DNA from: Phenylobacterium deserti
GTDB lineage: Bacteria; Pseudomonadota; Alphaproteobacteria; Caulobacterales; Caulobacteraceae
Assembly (NCBI GenBank): GCA_945874825.1
Contig: CAMCIK010000002.1
Coordinates: forward strand, 93,384-157,383
DNA length: 64,000 nucleotides
Direction: 5' to 3'
The translations under genes and the position numbers were made by a program. This document shows, one piece after another, positions 57,325 to 64,000 of the stretch. Below the pieces are notes generated by a model, which did not search any database, was not told where the DNA came from, and saw nothing but the letters and a program-made list of their open reading frames with translations. Position 1 is the stretch's first letter; each line of letters begins with the position of its first letter.

Positions 57325-58424
57325 GGCCTGGGGACCAGCCGGTAGAGTCGCAGGACATGGCGGATTCGACCCGCCTCCAGCCCCGCCTCGGGGCCCTGCC
57401 CAATGTAGAGATCGGCGCGGATGTCGCCGAGGATGGCACCGCCGGTGTCCAGGGCCGTCACGAGCCGTCGATAGGCCGGTATGGCGCCGGACAGGAGCGG
57501 GCTTCGCGCGTCGATCCAGTAGACGTCGCCCGCCACATGCCGCGACAGGTCAACCGCGATGGCCCGGCCCGGCGGCAGGGGAACGCCTGCGGCGCCCCGG
57601 GGGGGCAGTCCGTCCTCCGGCGCCAGGCGGAAGAAGACGTAACGCGGGTTGAGGGCCATGATGGCGCCGGCCTCAGGACCCCTGTGGGCGGCCAGCCAGG
57701 ACCGGATGCCCTCCGCGGAGGTCTGCCCCGCCTCCAGGAGCCCACGCTCGCGCATCGTGTTGGCGATTCCCGAGAAGGGCTGGCTGTTGGTGCCTGCGAA
57801 AGCCGCGCGGACGGGCGGACCGGAGGGGAATACAAGGGTTCCTGAGCCCTGGATCTGGAGGAAGAACTTTTCCTCGGGCTTCAGCCATGCGAGGGCATCC
57901 GGCGCAGCACGCGCCTCGATCCTTGCCCGGTCCGCATAGGCCCCACCCTCCGGGGGCAGGTCAGCGGGGCGGGGGCGCAGCGGCGCTGAGTACTCCGCGT
58001 CGGGGGTCCGCCTCGCCTCGTAGATCGGAGCGAAATAGCCCGTCAGCACACCTTCGCCCGACAGGGGTTGGGCGAGGAAGCGGCGCTCGAAGAAGTCCCG
58101 GGCGGCGGCCGCGTCCAGGAGATCCACGGCCATGGCATCGCGGCAGGCCGCCGCCATACCGGGGGCCCGCCGCACCCTGCAGTTGGCGCGCCAGGCCTCA
58201 AAGGCGGCGGCATGGTCATCTTCGGCCCAACCGGGCAGGTCGGATAGGAGGCGGAGCGCCTCGGCGGGAAGCGGATTCGCAGGCCGGGGCTGCACCGGCG
58301 CAGATACCGCAGGACGCGCCGGCTGGGGAGACGACGGGCCTGGGGTCGGGCCTGGGGTCGGGGAAGTCGCGCACGCGGCGAGCAGGAAGAGCCCGGCCAG
58401 GGCGAGGAGGCCCGGCCCGCGCAC
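57321..58424 (-). CDS. mltA: Membrane-bound lytic murein transglycosylase A
   Basis: This 367-residue outer-membrane lipoprotein has the signal GLLALAGLFLLAACATSP (LAAC lipobox). The MltA domain contains EGVLTGYFAPIYEARRTPDAEYSAPL, and the 3D end with VDLSRHVAGDVYWIDARSP holds the catalytic Asp in a double-psi barrel. It cleaves peptidoglycan to 1,6-anhydro muropeptides. It starts 3 nt from the Tim44-like stop. Confidence 0.93.
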   Translation of the reverse strand: MRGPGLLALAGLFLLAACATSPTPGPTPGPSSPQPARPAVSAPVQPRPANPLPAEALRLLSDLPGWAEDDHAAAFEAWRANCRVRRAPGMAAACRDAMAVDLLDAAAARDFFERRFLAQPLSGEGVLTGYFAPIYEARRTPDAEYSAPLRPRPADLPPEGGAYADRARIEARAAPDALAWLKPEEKFFLQIQGSGTLVFPSGPPVRAAFAGTNSQPFSGIANTMRERGLLEAGQTSAEGIRSWLAAHRGPEAGAIMALNPRYVFFRLAPEDGLPPRGAAGVPLPPGRAIAVDLSRHVAGDVYWIDARSPLLSGAIPAYRRLVTALDTGGAILGDIRADLYIGQGPEAGLEAGRIRHVLRLYRLVPRP

Positions 58425-58427
58425 GGT

Positions 58428-59048
58428 TCAGGCCTCGGCGGCGTCGACGCCCGCAAGGCGCCAGGCACCTTCGCGGTCCGAGAGGTCGCGCTCGAAGGTC
58501 CACAGCTCGGCGGTCCGACGCGCGAAGGCGTGCGGCTCGGCCTCGGCCGAATCCCGCGTGGTCTGCGTGAGTTCGCCCAGGAAACGGACAACGATGCGGG
58601 CCCGGTCACCATCGACTTCTGCGGTCTCGACGTCCGAGCGGGGCGGATTCAGGACTTCGACGCCTTCTTGGCGACCGGCAGCTTCCCGCTCGGCCATGCC
58701 GACCTCAAAGGCCGCCAGCACATCGGGGGTGAGGAGAGGCTTCAGCACCTCACGGTCCCCCGCGGCGTAGGCGGTGACGATGGACCGATAGGCCGAGCGG
58801 GCCGTGGATAGAAAGACCTGGTGGTCAAAGCCGGGATCCCGGGCCCGCACTGCGGCGAGCCCTTCGGGGGGCTCATCGGAGGCGGTGGCGTCTGGGGTCA
58901 GGGGAACCCCGGGCCGGCGGAGAGGTGCCGCGTCAGGGGCGCGTACGGCCCGGTCTTCCGGTTGGCGGCCAACCCGGCGCCCCAGCACCGCATAGAGCTG
59001 CAACAGGGCCAGGGCGGCGACGATGGCGAGGAGGATCAGCTGCAGCAC
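58428..59048 (-). CDS. Tim44-like domain protein
   Basis: This 206-residue protein has a GTG start (GTG CTG CAG), one N-terminal helix (LQLILLAIVAALALLQLYAVL) and a Tim44/MBA1-like C-terminal domain (AYRSIVTAYAAGDREVLKPLLTPDVLAAFEVGMAEREA; WTFERDLSDREGAWRLAGV). The family is related to mitochondrial Tim44 and in Caulobacter-type bacteria probably acts at the inner membrane near the Sec machinery; adjacency to secB supports this. Confidence 0.87.
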   Translation of the reverse strand: MLQLILLAIVAALALLQLYAVLGRRVGRQPEDRAVRAPDAAPLRRPGVPLTPDATASDEPPEGLAAVRARDPGFDHQVFLSTARSAYRSIVTAYAAGDREVLKPLLTPDVLAAFEVGMAEREAAGRQEGVEVLNPPRSDVETAEVDGDRARIVVRFLGELTQTTRDSAEAEPHAFARRTAELWTFERDLSDREGAWRLAGVDAAEA

Positions 59049-59253
59049 GGCTTGGGCGGTTCACTTCAATGATTGCTTCCAGTCCTGTATATAGAGGGTT
59101 CTATCGCTCCCGTCAGGTGCCGGGCGCCGAGATTGCGCACTCGACGCCCCCATGATAGCCAGCCCGACGGCTTTCGGGCCGGTTCTCAGCCCGGTTCTCA
59201 GCCCAATTTTCAGGCCGCACCGGGGCGGTCCAGGTCCATACGGAGCCTTGCGA
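59049..59253. promoter_or_regulatory. Divergent promoter region between the Tim44-like gene and secB
   Basis: The 205-bp gap holds an AT-rich centre TGTATATAGAGGG (TATATA -10 with a TTCAAT at 17 nt on the plus strand) and a near-tandem triplet CGGTTCTCAGCC in the secB leader (59188-59217). Regulation is not clear. Confidence 0.3.
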
Positions 59254-59757
59254 ATGTCCGACGCCGATACCCAGATTGTACCCGCAGAGGCCGAAGTCGC
59301 CGTCGCCCCCGAGCCCGGGATCCGCATCCTGGCGCAGTTCGTCCGGGACCTTTCGTTCGAAAACCCGCGGGCACCGGATGTCCTGAGGTCGGGCGGACCC
59401 CAGCCCCAGATCGACATGGGTGTCGAGATGAACGCCCGGGGCCGGGATGACGGACTCTTCGAGGTCGACCTGCGGCTATCCGCCCGTGCCGTCCGCGAGG
59501 ACGGGCCTGTGTTCATGGTCGAGCTAGTCTATGGTGGTCTGTTCGCCATCGATGGGGTCCCGAGCGACAGCCTCGAGCCCGTCCTGCTAGTGGAATGTCC
59601 CCGGTTCCTGTTCCCCTTCGCCCGACGGATCATCGCCGACGTGACGGCCGATGGCTCCTTCCCGCCCTTCATGCTCGACCCGATCGACTTCAGCGCCGTC
59701 TACATGGCCCGCAAGGCAGAGGCTGAAGGCATGGGTGAGGCCCAGGGGACCGCCTGA
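59254..59757 (+). CDS. secB: Preprotein translocase chaperone SecB
   Basis: This 167-residue export chaperone has [22 protein letters not shown] near the N-terminus, [10 protein letters not shown] and [39 protein letters not shown], the full SecB signature. It keeps exported precursors unfolded and hands them to SecA. ATG 59254 ([12 protein letters not shown]) is preferred; the track start at 59152 adds a low-complexity peptide from the tandem repeat. Convergent with dnaQ, 4 nt apart. Confidence 0.96.
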   Translation: MSDADTQIVPAEAEVAVAPEPGIRILAQFVRDLSFENPRAPDVLRSGGPQPQIDMGVEMNARGRDDGLFEVDLRLSARAVREDGPVFMVELVYGGLFAIDGVPSDSLEPVLLVECPRFLFPFARRIIADVTADGSFPPFMLDPIDFSAVYMARKAEAEGMGEAQGTA

Positions 59758-59761
59758 CCTC

Positions 59762-60475
59762 TCAGGACGGGTCGGCTTCCAGCCAGCTCTTCCAAAGGTT
59801 CGATTTCAGGGTCCCCAGGACAAACTCCGCATGCCGCGCGCGCTCGGCCTCGGTGGAAAGTCGCATCAGGGCATTTGGACGCGCGCCATAGGGTCCCCGG
59901 GCCGCTGATGCCACCGGGCCGGAGGCGGTCTCAATCGTCAGCTCCAGGGCCCGCTCACGGCCGCCGCTGAGCTCGAGATAGACAGACGCCAGAAGCCGGG
60001 CGTCGATCAATGCGCCGTGCTTCTCGCGCTCCGACAGGGAGATCCGGAACCGCTTGCACAGGGCGTCGAGGGAGTTCTGCATGCCGGGAAACCGCCGGCG
60101 GGCCAGGGCCAGGGTATCGATCCACCGGGGCTCAGGAATCTCTGGCAGGCCGGCAAGGCCCAGTTCCCAGTTCACGAAGGCCCGGTCGAAGCCGGCATTG
60201 TGGGCCACCACCGGTGCCTCGCCAACGAAGTCGAGGAAGGCATGGGCGATGTCGGGATCGGCAAACTTTGGCTTGCCCCTCAGGAAGGCTGAGGACAGGC
60301 CGTGGACCCGCTCGGCATCAGCCGGCATGTCGCGCTCGGGGTCGATATAGGCGTGGAAACTCCGCCCGGTGGGCAGGAGGTCCTCGATCTCCAGGGCGGC
60401 GATCTCGACCAGCCGGTGCCCGAGGTGGGGCTCGAAGCCAGTGGTTTCGGTGTCGAGGACGATCTCTCGGGACAT
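59762..60475 (-). CDS. dnaQ: DNA polymerase III epsilon subunit (3'-5' proofreading exonuclease)
   Basis: This 237-residue DEDDh exonuclease has REIVLDTETTGFEPHLGHRLVEIAALE (motif I), FVGEAPVVAHNAGFDRAFVNWEL (motif II), and HGALIDARLLASVYLEL (motif III with His and Asp). It proofreads during replication. It lies 54 nt from the repeat copy 4 that ends coaE, so dnaQ likely has its own or a read-through promoter. Confidence 0.96.
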   Translation of the reverse strand: MSREIVLDTETTGFEPHLGHRLVEIAALEIEDLLPTGRSFHAYIDPERDMPADAERVHGLSSAFLRGKPKFADPDIAHAFLDFVGEAPVVAHNAGFDRAFVNWELGLAGLPEIPEPRWIDTLALARRRFPGMQNSLDALCKRFRISLSEREKHGALIDARLLASVYLELSGGRERALELTIETASGPVASAARGPYGARPNALMRLSTEAERARHAEFVLGTLKSNLWKSWLEADPS

Positions 60476-60528
60476 TTTTTGGAGATGCCCTGTTTCGGCC
60501 CCGGCATCAATCTGGGGGTCTATCTGGC

Positions 60529-60580
60529 GAGAACCTGTTCCGACAAGTGGGAGCCGGTGATCGGATCGAAACAGGATCTC
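60529..60580. repeat. Palindromic intergenic repeat, copy 4, module A
   Basis: GAGAACCTGTT and AACAGGATCTC form an 11-bp outer stem with one mismatch; inner CCGACA/ATCGG remain. The last bases overlap the coaE stop (TCA read as TGA at 60579-60581). Confidence 0.85.
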
Positions 60581-61193
60581 ACTCTATTGGCCTGGAGGTC
60601 CAGGCGGGGTGGCGGAGGGCGGCCAGGATCCGCGTCACCTCCGCGCGTGCGGGCTCGAGGCCCTTGCCGGTGTCGATCACGAAATCCGCGCGGGCGCGTT
60701 TCTCTGCGTCAGGGGTTTGGCGCGAAAGGATGGCGTCCAGGCGTTCCGGGGTCATGCCCTCCCGCGCGAGGACCCTGGCCCTCTGGACATCCGCGGGGGC
60801 AGTGACCACAGCCACGGCGTCCATGTTGCGCTCGCCGCCGGTCTCGAAGAGGAGTGGGATGTCGAAGACCAGTATGTCCGCACCCGAAGCTTCGGCCTGG
60901 CGCAGGAATTCGGCACGATCCCGGCCCAGCAGGGGGTGGACCACAGAGTTGAGCCGGGTCATGGCCGCATCGTCCCCAAGGACCCGCAGTCTCAGGGCCT
61001 CCCGGTCCACAGCGCCATTCCGGGTCACGCCGGGAAAGGCGGCCTCCAGGGGCTCCACGGCGGCGCCACCCTTCACATAGAGGTCGGCCACCGCAGCGTC
61101 GGCGTCGTAGACCGGGACGCCAGCCTCCCGGAACATCTGCGCCGTGGTGGATTTGCCCATGCCGATGGAGCCGGTCAGGCCGAGGTGGATCAT
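60579..61193 (-). CDS. coaE: Dephospho-CoA kinase
   Basis: This 204-residue P-loop kinase performs the last step of coenzyme A synthesis. It begins [21 protein letters not shown] ([10 protein letters not shown]-loop) and has [12 protein letters not shown] and [30 protein letters not shown], the CoaE lid signature. 4-nt overlap with aroE; repeat copy 4 at its 3' end. Confidence 0.95.
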   Translation of the reverse strand: MIHLGLTGSIGMGKSTTAQMFREAGVPVYDADAAVADLYVKGGAAVEPLEAAFPGVTRNGAVDREALRLRVLGDDAAMTRLNSVVHPLLGRDRAEFLRQAEASGADILVFDIPLLFETGGERNMDAVAVVTAPADVQRARVLAREGMTPERLDAILSRQTPDAEKRARADFVIDTGKGLEPARAEVTRILAALRHPAWTSRPIE

Positions 61194-62044
61194 TCCGCTT
61201 CTCCCAGGATTCGGAGGACCCGACCGCGGACATCGCAGTCGGCGGGGGGCTTCTGGCCGAAGAAGGCCTCAAAGGCGGGCGTGGCCTGGCCGATCAGCAT
61301 GTCGAGGCCATCCACGGTCGCCAATCCGCGCGCTGCACCGGCCAGGAGGAAGGCGGTGCGAAGGGGCCGGTAGGTCATGTCCATGACGACGGCGTGATCC
61401 GGCGCTGCGGTCATGTCCGGGGGCGGCGCGGCGGCCTCGCCCAGCCCGGCGGAACTGGCGTTGATGAGGGCCGCGGCACCGTCGAGGGCGGCGGCGGCAT
61501 CCGGAAGGTCAAAGATGCGGATCGGCCCGCCGAGCGCCTTCGACAAGGCTTCCGCGCGCGTCCGGGTCCGGTTGACGATACGGACCTCGGGGCAGCCGGC
61601 CGCCAGGAAGGTCGCCGCCGCGCCCCTCGCCGCGCCACCTGCACCGAAGAGGACTGCCGGCCCCCGGTCCGGACGGAAGCCTGGCGCCTGCCGGGCAAAG
61701 GCATAGAGCAGGCCCTCGCCGTCTGTATTGTCGGCGGCCACGGTACCGTCCTGGCGGAAGACGAGGAGGTTGGCCGCACCGGCCGACAGCGCCCGCTCCG
61801 ACGCCTGGTCAGCGGCGGCGAGGGCATCGGTCTTGAAGGGCAGGGTGACGTTCAGTCCCGCCAGGGAGCTTCCGCGGAACCCGTCGACAAAGGCGGCGAA
61901 CCTCCCGGGGAGGACGCTGAGGGCCAGGTAGGCGCCGTCCAGGCCCGCCGCTTCGATCCAGGCATTGTGCAGGACGGGGCTGAGGGAGTGGGCGATGGGG
62001 TGGCCCACCACGCCCGCCAGGCGTGTGGTGGCGGTGAGCGTCAT
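61190..62044 (-). CDS. aroE: Shikimate dehydrogenase
   Basis: This 284-residue NADP-dependent enzyme reduces 3-dehydroshikimate. It has [34 protein letters not shown] with the catalytic Lys, [11 protein letters not shown] and the nucleotide loop [15 protein letters not shown]. 4-nt overlaps with maf and coaE. Confidence 0.95.
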   Translation of the reverse strand: MTLTATTRLAGVVGHPIAHSLSPVLHNAWIEAAGLDGAYLALSVLPGRFAAFVDGFRGSSLAGLNVTLPFKTDALAAADQASERALSAGAANLLVFRQDGTVAADNTDGEGLLYAFARQAPGFRPDRGPAVLFGAGGAARGAAATFLAAGCPEVRIVNRTRTRAEALSKALGGPIRIFDLPDAAAALDGAAALINASSAGLGEAAAPPPDMTAAPDHAVVMDMTYRPLRTAFLLAGAARGLATVDGLDMLIGQATPAFEAFFGQKPPADCDVRGRVLRILGEAE

Positions 62045-62640
62045 GGCAGCAGGACCCCTTGTCCGCGAAGGAATTCAAGGAGGCCTGTGAGGGGCAGGCC
62101 AAGAATGCTGAAGTAATCCCCTGTGATCTCCGAAAAGAGCTGCACCCCCGGCCCTTCAAGCCTGTAGGCGCCCACGGAGCCAAGCAGGGCCTCGCCCTCT
62201 GCGGCGATATAGGCGTCCAGGAAGGCCTGGCTGAAGTCACGCATGACCAGTTCGGCGGTGGAGAGGGTCTCCCAGACGATTTCGCCGGAACTGGCGACCG
62301 CCACGGCGGCGTGCAAGGCGTGCCGGCGACCCCTCATGGCCCAAAGCCGGTTGGCAGCAGCCTCCAGGGTGGGGGGCTTGTCGTGCAGCCTGCCTTCGAA
62401 ATCGAGGGTTTGGTCGGCACCGATGATGAGGCCCGGGCGCAGATGCGAGACCGCCAGGGCTTTCTCCCGAGCCAAGGCTGCGGCGATGGCTGCGGGGCCA
62501 GCACCCTCAGCCAGCATCCGGGTCTTCAGTATATCTTCGTCCAGGCCGGAATCCGCCGGCTCAAAGGGAACGCCTGCACCCCGCAGGACAACCGAGCGGG
62601 CTGCGCTCCTCGAGGCGAGGATGACGTCGGGGGCCTTCAT
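62041..62640 (-). CDS. maf: Maf-like nucleotide pyrophosphatase
   Basis: This 199-residue protein begins VILASRSAARSVVLRGAGVPFE and has LIIGADQTLDFEG and [24 protein letters not shown], the Maf fold signature. Family members hydrolyse modified or canonical nucleoside triphosphates (dTTP/UTP/7-methyl-GTP types). Operon with ppsR and aroE through 4-nt overlaps. Confidence 0.93.
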   Translation of the reverse strand: MKAPDVILASRSAARSVVLRGAGVPFEPADSGLDEDILKTRMLAEGAGPAAIAAALAREKALAVSHLRPGLIIGADQTLDFEGRLHDKPPTLEAAANRLWAMRGRRHALHAAVAVASSGEIVWETLSTAELVMRDFSQAFLDAYIAAEGEALLGSVGAYRLEGPGVQLFSEITGDYFSILGLPLTGLLEFLRGQGVLLP

Positions 62641-63485
62641 GGGACGATCGCCGTCGCAGGCCGTTTGTCCTGGAGCAGGTTGAGCACGGCAGCGGCAGTC
62701 TCCTCGACCGATCGCCGTGTGACATCGATCACAGGCCAGCCCTGGCGTTCGTAGAGCCGGCGCGCCTGCACCACCTCGTCGCGGACCGCCTCCATGTCCG
62801 TGTAGCTGGTGCCCCGGTTCTCCCGAAGGGACAGGAGGCGGTTCCGCCGGATCTGGATGAGCCGGTCAGGTGAAATGGTCAGCCCGACGATCAGCGCCTT
62901 TTCAAGCTGGCCCAGCTTCTCCGGCACCGAGGCGCCGGGTACCAGGGGCACATTGGCGGCGCGGATACCCCGGTGAGCCAGGTAGATGCAGGTGGGGGTC
63001 TTGGAGGTCCGCGAGACGCCTACGAGCACGACGTCCGCCTGGTCTAGCTCCTGCCCGCCCTGCCCGTCGTCGTGGCCGATGGCGTAGTTCAAGGCATCCA
63101 TGCGATTGAAGTAATCGGTGTCCAGGGCATGCTGGACACCAACCCTGCGGGTCAGTGAGGCACCAAGATAGCGCGAAAGGGCCGAGACCAGGGGGTCAAG
63201 GGCGGCGATGCAGGGCATGTCCAGCCGCCGGCATCCATCTTCCAGAAGGGTCCTGAGGCTGTCATCGACGATGGTATGCATGACCATGCCCGGTGCCGCC
63301 TCAATGTCCGAGAGGGCTCGCTCAAGCTGCCGGGGCGAGCGCACCAGGGCGTAGTAGTGCTCGATGGGCAGGACGTTCTCGAACCGCGCACAGACCGCCC
63401 TGGCCATGGCGTTCAGGGTCTCGCCGGTGGAATCCGATACCAGATGCAGGTGGAAGAAGGTCGCGAAGCGTGAGGCGGAGGTCAT
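62637..63485 (-). CDS. ppsR: Bifunctional PEP synthase/PPDK regulatory kinase-pyrophosphorylase (DUF299)
   Basis: This 282-residue DUF299 protein has FHLHLVSDSTGETLNAMARAV at the N-terminus and the P-loop VLVGVSRTSKTPTCIYLAHRG. It adds or removes phosphate on PPDK/PEP synthase. The track start at 63584 runs into the origin-like region; ATG 63485 (MTSASRFATFF) fits. In Caulobacter the DUF299 gene is next to the chromosome origin. Heads the ppsR-maf-aroE-coaE operon. Confidence 0.93.
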   Translation of the reverse strand: MTSASRFATFFHLHLVSDSTGETLNAMARAVCARFENVLPIEHYYALVRSPRQLERALSDIEAAPGMVMHTIVDDSLRTLLEDGCRRLDMPCIAALDPLVSALSRYLGASLTRRVGVQHALDTDYFNRMDALNYAIGHDDGQGGQELDQADVVLVGVSRTSKTPTCIYLAHRGIRAANVPLVPGASVPEKLGQLEKALIVGLTISPDRLIQIRRNRLLSLRENRGTSYTDMEAVRDEVVQARRLYERQGWPVIDVTRRSVEETAAAVLNLLQDKRPATAIVP

Positions 63486-63683
63486 GGTCGGGGTGACACT
63501 CGGTTCGGGGCCTGGACGGGAAACCTGTGGACGAAACTGTCGACGCCTTCTTAGCCGATGTCGTTCAGGGTGGGGAGAAAACACGTGGCGACGCCGTGGG
63601 TCGCAGAGGTCATCCTAAAACCGGGTGCGAAGCGGCTGTTTGATCCACCGATGCTGCCAGCTGTGCACCGACGGTTCACAGGG

Positions 63684-63698
63684 TTAAAGAAAGGTTAA
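63684..63698. promoter_or_regulatory. CtrA full box TTAA-N7-TTAA
   Basis: TTAA at 63684-63687 and 63695-63698 separated by exactly 7 nt (AGAAAGG), the consensus for the cell-cycle response regulator CtrA that blocks initiation at Cori. Confidence 0.7.
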
Positions 63699-63755
63699 CA
63701 TCAGTGGTGATCCGTAGAGGCTTCTCCCCAGCGCAATCTCGGAATTCCGTATATA

Positions 63756-63768
63756 TATCAAGTTTTTG
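63756..63768 (+). promoter_or_regulatory. IHF consensus site
   Basis: TATCAAGTTTTTG matches WATCAANNNNTTR at every defined position, inside the AT-rich stretch beside the DnaA-like box. Confidence 0.55.
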
Positions 63769-63772
63769 GGCT

Positions 63773-63781
63773 TTTTCCACA
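63773..63781 (+). promoter_or_regulatory. DnaA-box-like site
   Basis: TTTTCCACA differs from the consensus TTATCCACA at one position. Located directly after the AT-rich tract. Confidence 0.5.
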
Positions 63782-63927
63782 GATTGACCTGGTCGGCTTC
63801 CAAGGCGGTGGGTGAACCGTTCAAAGGGTGGTGGAACCCAAGGGGAAAACGGCATCCATCCCCGGCTTCCGCCGGCCCTCTACCCCTACGACCCTAAAAA
63901 TGAAGTCCTTTAGATTGGAAGGAAGGC

Positions 63928-64000
63928 ATGGGCTCTGTGATCCCCACGCTTGAGCCCAAAGGCTTGGCAGGGTTTAAGGGCACCATGTCTGACGCCTCGA
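63928..64000 (+). CDS. 5' end of a plus-strand gene, probably hemE
   Basis: From ATG 63928 the frame is open to the window edge (MGSVIPTLEPKGLAGFKGTMSDAS); a second in-frame ATG lies at 63985. GGAAGG sits six nt before the first ATG. In Caulobacter the gene across the origin from DUF299 is hemE (uroporphyrinogen decarboxylase), so that is the guess from synteny. Too little protein is visible to recognise a family, and the start may be either Met. Confidence 0.4.
   Translation, partial: MGSVIPTLEPKGLAGFKGTMSDAS

Larger units (their letters stand above)
63486..63927. other. Putative chromosomal replication origin (Caulobacter-type Cori)
   Basis: The ~440-bp gene-free gap between ppsR and the next gene is AT-richer than anything else in the window. 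It holds a consensus CtrA box, an IHF consensus, a TTTTCCACA one mismatch from a DnaA box, several weaker TGATCC-type boxes (63641, 63708) and TCGTCCACA on the minus strand (63526). TATATATATCAAG with TTTTT forms a possible unwinding element. Synteny (DUF299 on one side, probable hemE on the other) matches Caulobacter. No experimental support here. Confidence 0.7.

Overview
The window is about 70% GC, densely packed and coding throughout. It reads as a chromosome segment of an alphaproteobacterium of the Caulobacterales (Caulobacter/Phenylobacterium type). The reasons are a CC0125/CC1285-type lipoprotein, the gene order ppsR-maf-aroE-coaE-dnaQ with secB convergent to it, a consensus CtrA box and an IHF site in an AT-rich gap upstream of ppsR, and a fabA-fabB-fabI block. 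No insertion sequence, prophage or CRISPR array is visible. There is one tRNA gene, tRNA-Gly(GCC), and no rRNA.

Layout. 1-11.2 kb: the 3' end of a malic enzyme, an AI-2E-type permease, a HerA/YjgR-like ATPase, an SDR and a DUF1232 protein, then a minus-strand catabolic group (coniferyl-aldehyde-type dehydrogenase, EamA exporter, SDR, quinone oxidoreductase), then rlmN, a DUF350 protein and a membrane-anchored trypsin-like protease. 11.2-20.5 kb: an eleven-gene, tightly spaced minus-strand run for translation, RNA and envelope housekeeping (nfuA-like, tsaB, rimI, fur, miaB, ybeZ, ybeY, corC, lnt, metK, trmB). metK appears to have its own promoter, carrying a perfect palindrome. 20.6-26.9 kb: kup, argG, MAPEG protein, lipoprotein, saccharopine-dehydrogenase-like reductase, methyltransferase.

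27-35.7 kb is the most accessory-looking part. It holds a sensor protein with a degenerate class III cyclase domain directly followed by an MscS channel with a cyclic-nucleotide-binding domain, an MmcQ-like protein, an exported SNase-like protein, an alkyl-sulfatase-like protein lacking part of its zinc motif, and a protein joining a SAM methyltransferase to an HNH nuclease domain, next to a small DUF6481 gene and tRNA-Gly. 35.7-50.6 kb: DUF6065, YbaK/PrdX-like deacylase, CnoX-like thioredoxin, LON-domain protein, Trm112, UbiH-type hydroxylase, a TetR regulator, fabI/fabB/fabA, an SH3 protein, a glyoxylate reductase, an AbgT transporter, MoeB, DUF2244, and two tandem MarR genes behind an Acg-type nitroreductase with a palindromic operator.

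50.6-64 kb: nth; an operon of a PfkB sugar kinase, hisB-hisH-hisA-hisF-hisE and a dicarboxylate symporter; then smr, mltA, a Tim44-like gene, secB, dnaQ and the operon ppsR-maf-aroE-coaE. The last ~500 bp looks like a Caulobacter-type replication origin, followed by the first codons of a plus-strand gene (hemE by synteny).

Four copies of a ~50-bp palindromic repeat, two with a second hairpin module, lie exactly at gene 3' ends, and each overlaps at least one stop codon.
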